Source: Cryptomeria japonica (taxonomy: Eukaryota > Streptophyta > Pinopsida > Cupressales > Cupressaceae). Taken from it: 64,000 nt of DNA. The position numbers and the translations under genes are program-made. Within the stretch, counting starts at the first letter, position 1; each line of letters begins with the position of its first letter. Location of the stretch: positions 509,795,373 through 509,859,372 of the forward strand of contig NC_081415.1 of the NCBI RefSeq assembly GCF_030272615.1, in the 5' to 3' direction. Positions 1 through 11,970 of this stretch are shown piece after piece. The notes under the pieces were generated by a model. That model made no database searches, had not been told where the DNA came from, and worked only from the letters and a program-made list of their open reading frames with translations.

Positions 1-93
1 AATAGAATAGTGTGTAGTCCAATGATTGATAGATTAGAAGATATAATAGAAGCTAGATTAGGAGGAGGAATTGCTGTTAAGACTTGTAAATGA
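1..93 (+). CDS. Possible 3' end of an unknown gene
   Basis: The first frame is open from the window edge for 30 codons and ends at a TGA. The residues (…CSPMIDRLEDIIEARLGGG…) look protein-like, with a charged amphipathic stretch followed by a glycine run. I do not recognise the family. A 30-codon open frame can arise by chance, and there is no upstream sequence with which to test a splice acceptor or a longer frame. If real, it would be the last exon of the only host gene touched by the window. Confidence 0.2.
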   Translation, partial: NRIVCSPMIDRLEDIIEARLGGGIAVKTCK

Positions 94-3000
94 GATACTT
101 TTTTCATTGAAGTTATGCCGAAATGTGTTATTTTAACAAGTCCCATGGTTTCTACTTCTCATTCGCATTCATGTTGATTAGATTGAATGGAGGAATTTGT
201 TGAATGCATTTGTGTGGAACTCGTTTAGTCCAGACCACTAGCCTCTTGTTGATTGTTGATTGTTGATTGATTACTTGAATGGTAATCAATGTTTGATGGT
301 AATGATTTGAATATCTTTGAATTATTCCTTAGAAGATTGCATTGAGCTTGTGTCAAACTGTTCGGTTTGATGGTGAGACCTTGCCCAGTAGGATTCCATC
401 GAATCATTTACTCTTCTCTTACATTCTTAGGAGTACCTTAGATTCCCTAAACCCTTCTCTTTTGCTCTTTTTTTATTCTCCAAGCAAATAGTTAGGATCT
501 AAGTTCCAACGATTCAAGCATTCAACAATTCAACGTAAGTCCCTTTGTGATTCCAGCATAATCACATGTGATGAACCCTTGCTGGTTCAATTTTTCAACC
601 TGCTGTAATTTATTATTCTTTTTGTGTTTTTGGATTATTAGAGATGGTATTTTAGAAATAGATAGAAGTTGCAGAAAGGGTTTCTTTAATTTTATACACA
701 TATTGACTGAATACATGAAATTAATCAGCTGAAACAATAAATTGGAGAATTTAGAAGCATACCCGTAGGTCCTTAGCCAATTTATTGATTAAAAAGATTC
801 AATCAGCAACTTACAAAGTTCTGATTTTTAATTCAGGAAACAAATTAGAATTGCTCTTATTAAGAAACTAGACGCCCAAACAGCATGAAAGATGGCGCCA
901 AAATGAGCAAATCGCGAGCCTTGGGAAAGAGACGCCCAACTCACAAAGAAACATCAACAACAAAGAATTAAATCCTATCACCGATCTGCCTGAAAAGGTC
1001 AGATTTGCTTGCAATAATCACCAATTTGACTTCTGAATGAAGCCAACCATAGGTGCAATAATTCAACTGATCTTTTACAGTCTCACCATTACCATGCACT
1101 GAAGATTGGACGTTCTCCAATGAAGAATCAAGTCTGAAACCCTCAAGCTCCAAAACCTAGAGAGGAATGAGATATCAAGTATTCAACAATTAATGAATTT
1201 GATTTCTCAAAAGGGGTGACTTTATGCATAACCCACAATTTGCCATTTAGTGTTGCTTTTAGGGTTGTAAAAAATTAGTAAGTGTTAAAACACTTTTCAA
1301 TATGGGCGCCCAACTATAGAGAAAATTAAAAAGTCACTTAAATAAATTTAAGTGAAATATTTTATTAAAAAGTCAATGTGACTTTATAATGAACATCATT
1401 AATTAAATATAACTTGTAATCCACTTAAAAATTAATCTCTCTCAATATGACTCCAAAAGATGAACCGTCAGAAGCTGGAGATAAAGCTCAGAAAACCCAT
1501 GTGACCAGGGGCCTGTCTAAAAATAGCCAAAATGCTATAATTAGAAAATCTCTCAATCGGAGTCAGAAACTGCTCAAACGGAACTTGAATTGAACTCAAC
1601 ACTGATTTGAAGAACATCATCCTCCAACCACTGTCTCCATGACCCTCTATCCATACCCTATTAGCCTACGAGGGTCCAAGAAATATGCTAACTCATCAAC
1701 TCTAAAGTGCTGACTAGGATGGGGAAATCACATCACATCAAACCATTGAGCTTATCCACACGTCGTGACCCGACATTTATGAACCTTGGAGTTGTCTCTA
1801 GTGATCCTTAAGCTAATCTTCAGCATTTGAGTAACTTTGTTCGAGAGAGGATAACATACTTTTGGGTATTTGATTTTGTGTTAGATTGTGTCTAAAAAAC
1901 ACATCAACAGTACCCATACGATACTATTGTAGTAAGTCATCATTCAAACAAAAACATTGTTGTTTTTCATTTGTAAGCCATACTTGAGTCATCTTGCCCA
2001 ATGGTTGTTAATGTTGTCATTTTGCTTTTGTGTCAACCCCTTTGTAGGTCCAATGAGCAATTTTCAACGTATCAACCAAGGTGAAGATGAGGACTATGAC
2101 ATAAAGGAAAGATGATGGTGTGCTAATGTAGGGAATGGTTACTGGGGTTCCTAGAGTGCATATTAACAAGGAAAATTTATTTTTGATGATTTCAAGTTAG
2201 AGAAAGGTAAATAAGTGATGCAAATCCTACATGGGAGAGACAACAAGAAGTTCCAATGCCAAAAAGTGGTGCAAAAGTTACCTAGGCATGTCCTTTTTTT
2301 CTGGAGGTCATTTATGGTGAATTTTTAGTGAAAAAGATACCTAAGTGGAAAACGTGTATGAAATTTCCAATTTGTGCAATAAATTAGGACATAAAATCAT
2401 TAAAATGTGACTTTTCTTTGTAAAAGATAAACTCAACATCAAAATAGACTAGGTGTTCTACTTGTGTGAAAATCACTCGAGTGAACTTAGAAATATAAAA
2501 GAAGTGCTACACACCTTTGAGTGCTCATAATGACTTAAGTGACAAAAACTCAAAGTGAAAACCTAATAAAATTTTTCATGCAAATTCCAAAGTTCCCAGC
2601 TAGTGACTTAAATGATAGAAGGTCAATGAGAAACATGTTAAAATGGTCTTAAGTGAAGAAAGGACATGCCAAGGAATTTGAATGCTAAGTATGACCGATA
2701 AAATAGAAGGAAAAAGTGCCAAAAGTAACTCAAGTGCTTTCTAGGGGTGTTGGATGACAAAAGTGAAAAGAAAAACACAAGAAAGTTGCACCAAGAGGCT
2801 CAAAAGAAGGCTTGGAGAGAGGAAGTCACTTCAATAAGAAATTGAATGTCAAATCATAACTAAAGGTGCAAGAAGTCGAAAACACACCCTTTACATGGAA
2901 AAGTTGAAGTTTCAGTTTGAAAACACAAAAGGATGCCATCGAAGCAAGTTTCCTACTATCTTGTTGATTGTTAGCAATAAATTCTTCATCGTTGTAGTTA

Positions 3001-5012
3001 TCTAAGGATCGACACTTGTTATCATCCTTCTAGCGCCTACAATAGTTGTCATGAACTTTACTATTTTCTTCGCACCATTCAAGCCACTTCAAGATGTTTG
3101 ATTTGTTGTGTAAGAGGTTTTTGTGATGGGCGAGGTCTACGGCATGAACATTTTATTTCACAAGTTTTTAAGGATTCAAGTGTTTGTGATCTATGATCCT
3201 AGAGCTTCAACATCATGTTGTATAGCCTTGTAGTGGATCATAGATTCATAGTCTGCTGCTTTATTTTATTACTTTATGTTTTTGTAATGTTATATTATTA
3301 TTTGTAAGTTCCTATGTTCAAAGTTGTAATTGATTTCTAGGTTCAAACATCAAACTTAAAGACAAACCATTAGCTATAGTCGCCCAATGGATTGGGGGGG
3401 TTGGGTTAATGTTTGCCAATATCTAGGGGGGTCTTGAGTCCAATCCAGAACCTACTTAATCTGAATCTGGTCTGGAGTACACAATTTATTTGGGATGGAA
3501 TGTAAAAAATATATTTTACCCTTTATTTTTATGGATTTATATTTTGGAATTCCTAATTAAATCCTTACTTATTGAATGACAAGTATGTTTTTTGTTCATT
3601 GAGTCAATTCTAATCTTGTTCTTTCATGACTATAATGGCCATTTTAAAAAAATGGAGCTGATGCTCATAAATTTCACGTAAGGTTGTCTTGTCTATGTCA
3701 GTTAATCAGATCATACTTATGATGGACTCAATAAAACTAAACATGTAATGCTCGTCAAGCCACCTATAACAATTTAGGATCAGCCCTTCTGTTTTTTGTG
3801 TTTTCTCCATGTTTAAAATTCTGAATACCTTCATACATTTAAAATTTGTTGATTAACCTGCTGCTGAACACTTCTTTCAGCTTCACAATTTGTGTCTTTA
3901 TTATCATATGCAAGTTAATCTAGTCTTAAGTTTTAACAATCTAAATAAAACTAATAATCAGTATAGTTAAAAATTTAAAAGTAATTTAAAATTTAAAAAC
4001 TGCCAAAATTTACAACATTATCTTCTTTACTTTTGAAGACTTATATTTTAAAATAAAAGTAGATAATGTAAATTAAAATGAGTAAAAATAAATTTTAGAA
4101 AGTAGAAATCAGTATGATATTATTTATATCTTCAATAGCTTTGACTTTGAGAATAAATCTAAAATGGTGTACATATGTAATGATTAGTCACACACATTTC
4201 AATTTCAATGGCATCTGCATAAATCTTCTGAATTGACAAGATTTTGCACAACTTTTGTATCATCACGTTGATCAAATGAATGGAACTTGGTGTCCAAAAG
4301 ATGTGTTTGTATCTTGCTTCCATTAACAATCCTGCAGCTCTATAATATTTGCATTTGTTACTTGGACAACTTTCTTAAGTCCTATTGACTTTCTGGCACC
4401 TATAAGAGATTATAAAAACAATTGTGTATCCTTCATTTGACCCTCACAATCAATCAGGTTTGCAAAGATGATTCCTTTAGGGTATATCAACAATTGTATT
4501 TATTAAGGGCTTAATTTTTGCAATCTTTCCGTCCATTTGACACAGACACACACTTTTTCTGCCAAGAATCCATAATGAGATTCAATTCATTCTCCATATT
4601 TTCTTTTTCCTGAATGAACAATGTGGTATGTACCTTATCATAACTATTGCTTGTTTATCTATTTGCAGTTCATTTGACGCCTCTCACTATTTCAACCTAG
4701 TATGGTGACCTCTAGAGATTAAATCAAGAGCCCATTTTCATAAATACATCACCTAGTAAGTTTGGCAGCAAGGTCCTCAATTGGATATTGAAAGCTTTTC
4801 CAAGAATTCCACATATTTTCTTCTTTTATGTGAATGTGGATTATCTTCAACTAAATATGTCATTGATTGCAAAAGGGCATGTGGGGAGTTGTAAATGAAG
4901 GACTCCTCAACCGTAGTTCAAAATCTTGTGACTCACCAAGCCCAATTTTGACTTGGATTTGGTGACTCAACAAAAACTTGGCAGAAGTCAACAAACTAAA
5001 AATACTTAAATT
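94..5012. other. Unassigned AT-rich intergenic sequence
   Basis: I see no supported gene here. Short open frames exist on both strands but lack recognisable motifs. Parts read like very old retroelement debris. A stretch near 1316-1440 resembles, in inverted orientation, sequence near 15000-15130 (both carry a motif like AAGTCACTTTATAA). The stretch around 2050-2110 resembles a retroelement leader with a 20-codon open frame. None of this is strong enough to annotate separately. Confidence 0.5.
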
Positions 5013-5390
5013 CTATGTTACCTGGGGAGGCGTCCCCAGTATTGTTTTTAGGCATCCACGTCCCGGGGATAGGGGACTCCTAGGGGATGTCCCCATAAAT
5101 TCTGCATATTGACAGTGAATTTTGACAATGAATTCTTTAAGCAATTTGACTTTGACTCTCAATTTAACACAAATTTGGCATACGAACTCTGCTAGTTCTG
5201 ATATGTTAAGGTTCTATAATTTATATGTGCATGTTTTATCCATGTTTTCATATGAATATTTTAAATTTCCCTATATATTTTAATTTTCCCTATTTTTATA
5301 TAGCCGTCCCCTAGCCGTCCCCTAGCCGTCCCCAAAATTGGCAAAAAATCACCATCCCGGAAATGCGTACCCCGGTCCCCTGCCATCCCC
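5013..5390 (+). mobile_element. Truncated MITE-like element (copy 1)
   Basis: This copy matches the 50476-50869 segment in inverted orientation over almost its whole length. It shares the terminal CTATGTTACC, the internal block with TTTGACTTTGACTCTCAATT, and subterminal runs of CCGTCCCCTAG. The left terminus is present. The right terminus, with its matching inverted repeat, is missing about 25 bp, because the sequence passes directly into the LTR fragment at 5391. It has no coding capacity. The short GC-rich subterminal motif array resembles the ends of the hAT elements elsewhere in the window, so a hAT-derived MITE is the best guess. Confidence 0.6.
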
Positions 5391-5900
5391 GTACACCTCT
5401 TCAATATCATTGCCGTTGATATCATTTCTATTTTATATATTAATGTGTCAAGGTAGCGTCCCCACTTTATCTCCCATTTTCCTGTATTCTTTCCTCATTT
5501 GACCCCTCAAAGAGCCCAGATGAGTACTTCCCATATCCATCACTCCACACTCCTCCTTTGCTTGGCACAATAAAATATATCAGATATAATTGTTGCAGTT
5601 ATCAAGGTTTGGTGCTGAAAATATTGACAGCAGAGAGATGTCTTCCTACTCTCTTTGGATTATTATCAGCAAGCATATGTTTGTATATGTGGGAAAATCT
5701 CCATGATATTAATATCTTCTTTAACTCATTCGCTGACCTTTCTTATATTCTCTTTTTGATTTAGCATCATCGTTATAAATTCGAGTCTTACTTCCAAAGT
5801 CGTCTCCATAGGAGACTTCTCAATTTGAACAACCTCAGTGAACTATGCTCATAAGGACTTAATCTTAGAATGTTTTTTAAGGTTGGATGGGGACATCACA
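5391..5900 (-). repeat. Truncated 3' LTR (U3 part)
   Basis: This segment is highly similar to 8688-9193 from the LTR start down to the TATA box and then stops. Everything that would follow (R and U5, present at 7545-8687) is absent and replaced by the truncated MITE. The short open frames here and at 8901-9131 are the same LTR sequence, not genes. Confidence 0.75.
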
Positions 5901-5914
5901 ATCTCCCCTTCTTG
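5901..5914 (-). other. Polypurine tract of the LARD-like element
   Basis: On the minus strand the purine-rich AAGAAGGGGAGAT lies immediately before the LTR start TGTGATGTCC. This is where plus-strand DNA synthesis is primed in LTR retrotransposons. Confidence 0.6.
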
Positions 5915-7330
5915 GAGGTGCTTGCCCACAAGCATTTTAAAATCACTGATTCCTGGATCCCAGATGATCCTTAGGAGACTCGTATTATGTTGATTATGTG
6001 CTACTCTGATTACAAATATCAGTTCTTCATATCCAAACTGCCTCCTGTTCTCAAATCTTAAGAAGTACCTGTTGTCTAACTTCCAACTGTAATAGATATC
6101 ATCCTTGATTAATGTAGAAGGAGAAATTTTGCTTGACCATAATGTCTTGACATATTCCTTCAAAGTGTCAAGGAAAAAATTACAATTCCTCCAACTTGAA
6201 TGTGGGTAAAAATCATGGTTCATGGAGATGAAGAAATTCAATTTGGTGCTGATAGGGTTCTTCTTAATTCTTTTAATGGTTCAATACACACTTGTTCATT
6301 ACTTCTTGTTATTACTAGGGGAAAACAATAATTACTTTGTTTAGGAGGTATGGATATTCTTCTTTTAACCAAATTGAAGTACCCAACATCTGTTTGTTGA
6401 TCCAAAGAACGAAATGTATGGTTGTGAATGCCAATCTCTTGTAGATTGTTTGGAGAGGGTTCTAGTGGTAACACCACGAGGACTTATCTTGCTGCATTGA
6501 TCATGTCTTAACTCTTCATTGGTGGGAAGTGCGCCTAGATCCCAGGTTTTGTGATTGACTTTGTCCTCATCACATGATTCCGGAGTAACTTCGCTATTCA
6601 GTTTTAAAAGAGGCTTATCATAGGTCTTATTGGCTTCAACCTCAAACAAGGGTTTAGTTACTATAGCTGAAAGTTATCCTTGTTTCCAAAATCAAACTTA
6701 TCTTCTTCCGAACTTTCCTCATCTGATTTCTCTGGCCTATGTTTCGAATTATAGGTCTCGTCCATGCTATCATTTCTTCCCTTGTCTTTGTGACCTCTGA
6801 AGTGTCTAGTTATTTCATCTTGATTTTCTGTTTGTAAGGTTTCATGAACATCTATTGATTTATCTTTTCCTTGCTAATGACACCTTGCTGCTGATCTATC
6901 CTCGCTTACTATCTTTGGTTCCTCATCCTCCAAAGTCTTCAATGTCATTTGTTGTGATTCTCATTTAGATGAGTGTGCATGTGAAACTCTTGATCCAATA
7001 TTGCAATTAATCTTCTCTTGTTCATCCAACTGTTCATGCTTTTCAATTCTTCTCCTTAGGTCAAGGTGATGACCTCAATGTTCTTTAGGTAAATACTTCA
7101 TTCGTAGATCAATGTAGTCTTCTAGAGACATATCATGATGCAATCCTCCTTTTATCCAATCTTGTCGAAATTGCTCATGTAGATCTACCAACATTTGGTC
7201 ATTGCTTTGATGTTTGACTCTAGATGGGAATGTCGTTGTGACTGATTTCAAACTCATTATAGGTTTATGCTCATTGAGAGTTTGATGGTTATTGCCTCCA
7301 TTGTTTATCTTGGTTAGCATGCTCAACAAT
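5915..7330 (-). pseudogene. Internal open frames of the LARD-like element, function unknown
   Basis: Several minus-strand open frames follow each other: 84 codons from 7329, then frames at 6649-6365, 6477-6238 and 6241-5849. The first contains a charged gag-like stretch (EQFRQDWIKGG, LEDYIDLRMKYLP). The last has a tryptophan- and aromatic-rich run. Between them lies a Glu/Asp/Lys/Ser-rich region broken by stops. No zinc knuckle, DSG protease motif or reverse-transcriptase motif is visible. The series may be the debris of one gag-like protein. I do not recognise it. Confidence 0.35.
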
Positions 7331-7530
7331 TGAGAGAGTCTCTCTTAAATATTCTTCTGTTCCACAAATTCTTGGATGAAGCTTCCGCTGTCACCTTATC
7401 TCTACTCTTTCACCAAATTTGAATTTGGAAGAATTACCTTTAATACTATCTCTTTGAGGACCTTTCTGTATCTTTTGCTTAATAACACTATTTATTTACA
7501 CCTAACCTCCACAAGCTGGCAGGTTCATTA

Positions 7531-7542
7531 GCTGTGATACCA
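7531..7542 (-). other. Primer-binding site, initiator-Met tRNA type
   Basis: On the minus strand TGGTATCACAGC follows the LTR end GGACATTACA after two bases. It matches the plant initiator-Met PBS (TGGTATCAGAGC) with one substitution. Confidence 0.65.
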
Positions 7543-7544
7543 CT

Positions 7545-9193
7545 TGTAATGTCCCCTTAAGTTAACACTTAGGAAATAGGGACAATTAACTTGCAAAATC
7601 AATTGCAAGAGACTTCTTTCCTTAAAGTCTTACTTAATACTAAGAATGACGATCTATGATACCACTTATGAATGTTAATATTATATATTTGATGACAATA
7701 TCACTGCTATCACTTATATGACAATTGGATATATGCAAGGTGATTAAGTCTATATATATAGAGAATACCAAGATTATCTTGATAATATGTATAATCTGCA
7801 AATGACAATATATAGATTGGATATTGATCTCTGCTATATTTAATATGACTTTAGGGATTATGCAAAGTTAAGATATTCCAATCTGCAGATTTTATGAAGT
7901 TATGCATTGAATCTCCTTCCGACTTGCTGAATAGTCTTTGAGAATATGCAATGGCATTTTGTGTTGTTTCTGAATATCACTTTTGAATTATGCAACCTGA
8001 TTATGCCGAAGGCAAAACGCTCTAATGAGCAGATCCAAATAAGATACAAGAATAAACAAAGACAAATTCAATTATCCTCTGATTTGCGGGTTGATACTCT
8101 TTTATATTTATTGGAGCAAATGGTTGTATCTTCTTGAAACGGCTAAACCGATTCTCTAATTCAATCGCACTCTTCCTTTAATTAGTGATCACCGGCAACT
8201 TTAACTGATAATTAAAATTCCCTAAGGTTGGTGACTCTTGTATTTGTCAAGTCATTAATTTCTTTATTGCTGTTAACATTAGTTGTTACTGCCGCTATTA
8301 ATAATGATTCGTAGTTACAAATTTTTATATTATAGACTAATATTTGTTAATTAATTTCTTTATTCTAATTGATCCTCCTTATGCCTTAATCGATATTGCT
8401 TTGATGGATATCCCTTAATCGCTGTTGCTCTGGTCGTTGTTTGCAGTTACAGAGTTGTATCTTATCACACCATACTTAACGGTCATTAGTTCAACTGTCT
8501 TTATCGATCTTTACTTCTTATCTCATCCTTAGCAAAGATAATTTCGATTCTTTCTTAATCGCTTCATCTAGAAACACTTGAGTGTCGTGATGGTGGTAGG
8601 AGACCCATGCTACTGATAATTCATCGTAATTGCTTACATCATACTTAAATGATTATGAACGACATAAACTTTTATTGCTCCTTTTATACACCTCTTCAAT
8701 ATCATTGTTGTCGATATCATGTCTATTTTATATATTAATGTCTCAAGGTAGTGTCCCCGCTTTATTTCCCATTTTCCTATATTCTTTCCTCATTTGACCC
8801 GTCAGATAGCCCATATAACTACTTCCCATATCCATTGCTCCGCACTCCTTTGCTTGGCACAATAAAATATATTATATATAATTGTTGTAGTTAACAACGT
8901 TTGGTGCTGAAGATATTGACGGCAGATAGACATCTTCGTACTCTCTTTGGATTATTTTCAGCAAGCATATGTCTGTATATGTGGCAAAATCTCCATGATG
9001 TTAATGTCTTCTTTAACACATTTGCTGACCTTTCTTACATCCTCTTTTTGATTTCACATTGCCATTACAAATTTGAGTCTTACTTCCAGATTCATCTCCA
9101 TAGGAGACTTCTCAAATTTGAACAACCTTAGTGAACTATGCTCATAAGGACTTAATCTTAGAATGTTTGTTAAGGCTGGATGGGGACATCACA
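7545..9193 (-). repeat. Complete 5' LTR of the LARD-like element
   Basis: This LTR is 1649 bp. Its ends form an extended near-inverted repeat (TGTGATGTCC / GGACATTACA). On the minus strand TATAAAAGG lies at about 8685-8693 and probably marks the U3/R border. The U5 part shares a GCCTTYGGCATAATCAGG-type block with the solo LTR at 53418-56946, so the two belong to related families. The bases just outside the LTR start repeat the first six of the PPT (atctcc), so the real left neighbour on this side is ambiguous. Confidence 0.7.
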
Positions 9194-9639
9194 ATCTCCT
9201 TAACAAAAGATGAGACTAGGATTAAAATATTGCAATTGTTATCTTTATTCCCTCTTTCAATTTTATATATTGTAGAAATTAATCTTTAGGAATCCCATTG
9301 CCATTGTTCCAAATACAATCTTTAGTTCCAATGCCTATTATTCTCACAAGAATTGGGTTTAATGTCATTGCATGACCTATATTGGATTTGATGTTGGACT
9401 GGAGTATCTCCAAATATATAATCTCCACCCATTAGCTACTTCAACATTGCCAAGGGACAAAACCTAGTCAATTTTAGAAGCAGTTCTTACCCCTTGCCCT
9501 ATATAGTTGGAGCTTGCTGCCATTGTAGGAAAATATCTATGTTTGCAAATTGAAAAGAAAATACAGAAGTAAGAATGGAAGATTTTAATGACCTCCCAGA
9601 GACGAAGAGCCTTAGCTCTAAGGAATTTTCAATCTCTTA
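9194..9639. other. Unassigned spacer
   Basis: AT-rich sequence without an open frame or motif that I recognise. It lies between the LARD-like element and the decayed LINE and could include degraded 3' LINE sequence. Confidence 0.4.
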
Positions 9640-11970
9640 TTAATGTTGGACCTTCCGGTTGCTTTCATATTTGATACCGGTATCGTTGTAGGCTACACAC
9701 TCCATGATGAAGTACCATTCTATCTCCATTATCCCATAGTTGTAGCATAGGCATGTCCTCATTTCCCATATTTCTTTAGGTATAGTCCATTGATAGGCCT
9801 GATACCCAAGGTGATGCTATCTAGTCCATAACTGAGCAAGTAATGACTTCACTTTCCTCTTAATTGTAGCTCTCATGTATGCCTTGCTTTGTCCACATGG
9901 TAGTCTAGAATTTTCTCACATTCTTTCTTTCATCATTGGTGTTTGGGCACTCATGTATTTTAATGTTCTATTTACTCATCCATTTGTGTTTTTGTATTGT
10001 ACACATCTTCTTCCTTTGACTTAGTTCCTTCTCCATACCATTCTAGGTCAGCATTGATTATCCATATTTTGAACCTTTTTTAGATAACTTAATATTTGAG
10101 TTTTTGTTAATATCTGTAGTGGGAAAGTACTTGCTTCAGTTAAAACAATTGCACATGAGACAAAAGTTTTGATTTTGATGCTGTTTATGACTAAATGCTT
10201 TTGAATTCAATTCGACATACTAGTCCCCCATAGTTCACACCCATATAGGACTATTGGTGTGACAAGAAAGCCAAAAATGATTTTTGCCATTATTCAGCAT
10301 TCTTGCATCTATTTTGTAGTAAGAATAAAGCTTTCCACCTCGTCAAATACATTTTTCCTTGCAAATCTTCCAATTGAGCTTCATGTGGGAATCAATCCCA
10401 AGATACTTGTATTCTTCCACTATTTCCAGTGGACTTCCTTTGAAGAAAAAGAAAATTTGTTTCCTTTTTCTTCTTAGTAAAACTATCATGACTTTGGTTT
10501 TGCCAATGTTCACTCACATTCCTACATTTTGGTAGACCAGTTCTAAAGCCCTCGGATGCTCTCTAAAACCGTAAGTTGTTATTGGAACTGGAATAAGGCC
10601 ATCAATAATAAATATATAAGAGTAAGTTCACCATGTATCCAACAAGTTACACACTCTCCCCCTTACAAACTATTTTGTTTAACCAGTCTCCAAGTTTATG
10701 AATGTATAAACCAAAGAAAGTGGGGGATATAGTGCTGCCCTTGTTGATGCTGATGTTGCTTCCAAAACATTTTGACATTCCATCTCTTGTTTTATTTTTG
10801 CCTTGACCTACTCATAAAGCCTATGAATTGCCACTCCATATTCAGTGGAATTCCAAGTTCCCCCAGCTTGTTCCAAAGTTTGTCCTTGCGTACCATGTCA
10901 AAAGCTTTTTCAAGTTCAACAAAGCAATAGAAGCTTCTTCTCCTTGAATATCCTTTAGTTTTTAATCATATGCAGTGATCAATAGTTGAGTGTCTTGGCT
11001 AAAAGCTAACCTGTCCTTATTCCCTTGTTCCTTTTTTTTGTACACAACTGCTTATTTTGTGTTCTATCATGCTCTCAAAAAGTTTTTGGAAGAGGGTTGA
11101 CTTTAATAGTGCGATAATTAGAGGAATTATTACTATCGTTGCTTTTATAGAGATGAATAATGACACTAGTTGTCCACTCTTTGGGGAAGCTAGCTTTGGG
11201 TGATATTGTTGAAACTTCTTTTGGTGTATGGTGCGATGATCTTTACTGCCTGTTTTCAAAATCCAATTTGTAGCCCATCTATATCTTGTACTTTACCTCC
11301 TGCTAGACCCTCTATCCCTACTTGATATCTTCCATAGAAAAGAGCTTGGTTGGTTTGTTAATTATGGGAGTATCATTATCTTGAACCCTCTCACAGAGAA
11401 ACTTTGGATATTCTAACCATCAGGAATCTGTGATATTGATTTCTATTTTTTTCCTTTTCTGTTGTAATTTCCTTCAAAAGCCTTGGGTTATGTTTTCCAA
11501 GAGAAGTTAATCTTTGCTTCTTGTGTCCACATATCTTTCTTTTTTTGGATAGTATCATTTTCTTATAAGTGTTCTTATTTTCTTTGCTCATCCCAATCTC
11601 TTTCAATGATCTTTTTACACCCTTGTATTCTTTGTCATACCATGGGTTTTCTGGAAAAGTACTTGTAGATCCTTTCTCAGGTCTAGATCTTTTGCAAGCA
11701 CTTAAAGCTTTGTGAATTAATGGCATTAACATATTGCTGCTTACATGTTCACTTGTCTCACTCACCTTATAATTCTGTAGATTAATCTTTGCTTCCTGGA
11801 GGTGTTGTTCAAGGGCTATTGTTAAGAGTTCATGATTTTATTGATTCATGTGGATTTTACCCTGAAGGTAAACATTATTTCTTTGTACTGAGCACGTTCT
11901 CTTTGTTGTCTGTTTGTGAGAATGACAAGCTTTACAAATAATAGTTTATGATCTGAGTTCAGCTCCATAT
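9640..11970 (-). pseudogene. Decayed LINE (endonuclease-reverse transcriptase remnants)
   Basis: Translating the minus strand in shifting frames gives LINE ORF2 landmarks in the right order. They are an endonuclease SDHKLL motif near 11900, a linker with NPWYDKEYKGVKR near 11640, and an IHLYKSNDSNNSSNYR stretch near 11130. Next come FVELEKAFDMVRKDKLWNKL near 10910 and GSTISPTFFGLYIHKL near 10710. Last are VNIGKTKVM and EYKYLGI, typical of the RT C-terminus, near 10500 and 10400. The catalytic A/YxDD box is not readable, and stops and frameshifts are frequent. No poly(A) tail or TSD was found, so the limits are approximate. It is clearly older than the LINE at 32773-44820 and belongs to a different lineage. 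Confidence 0.65.

Larger units (their letters stand above)
5391..9193 (-). mobile_element. Non-autonomous LTR retrotransposon (LARD-like)
   Basis: Read on the minus strand, the order is a complete 5' LTR (9193 to 7545), a primer-binding site, a 1.64-kb internal region without protease, reverse transcriptase or integrase, a purine-rich tract, and the first 510 nt of the 3' LTR. The LTR starts TGTGATGTCC and ends GGACATTACA. The 3' LTR breaks off at 5391, just at the TATA box. Having PBS and PPT but no pol makes it a LARD-type element that would need enzymes from elsewhere. No TSD can be read because the 3' end is lost. Confidence 0.7.

Noticed and set aside
5558-5764. 68-codon open frame with a second version at 8901-9131
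   Set aside because: Both are the same stretch of U3 in the two LTRs of the LARD-like element, antisense to its transcription.
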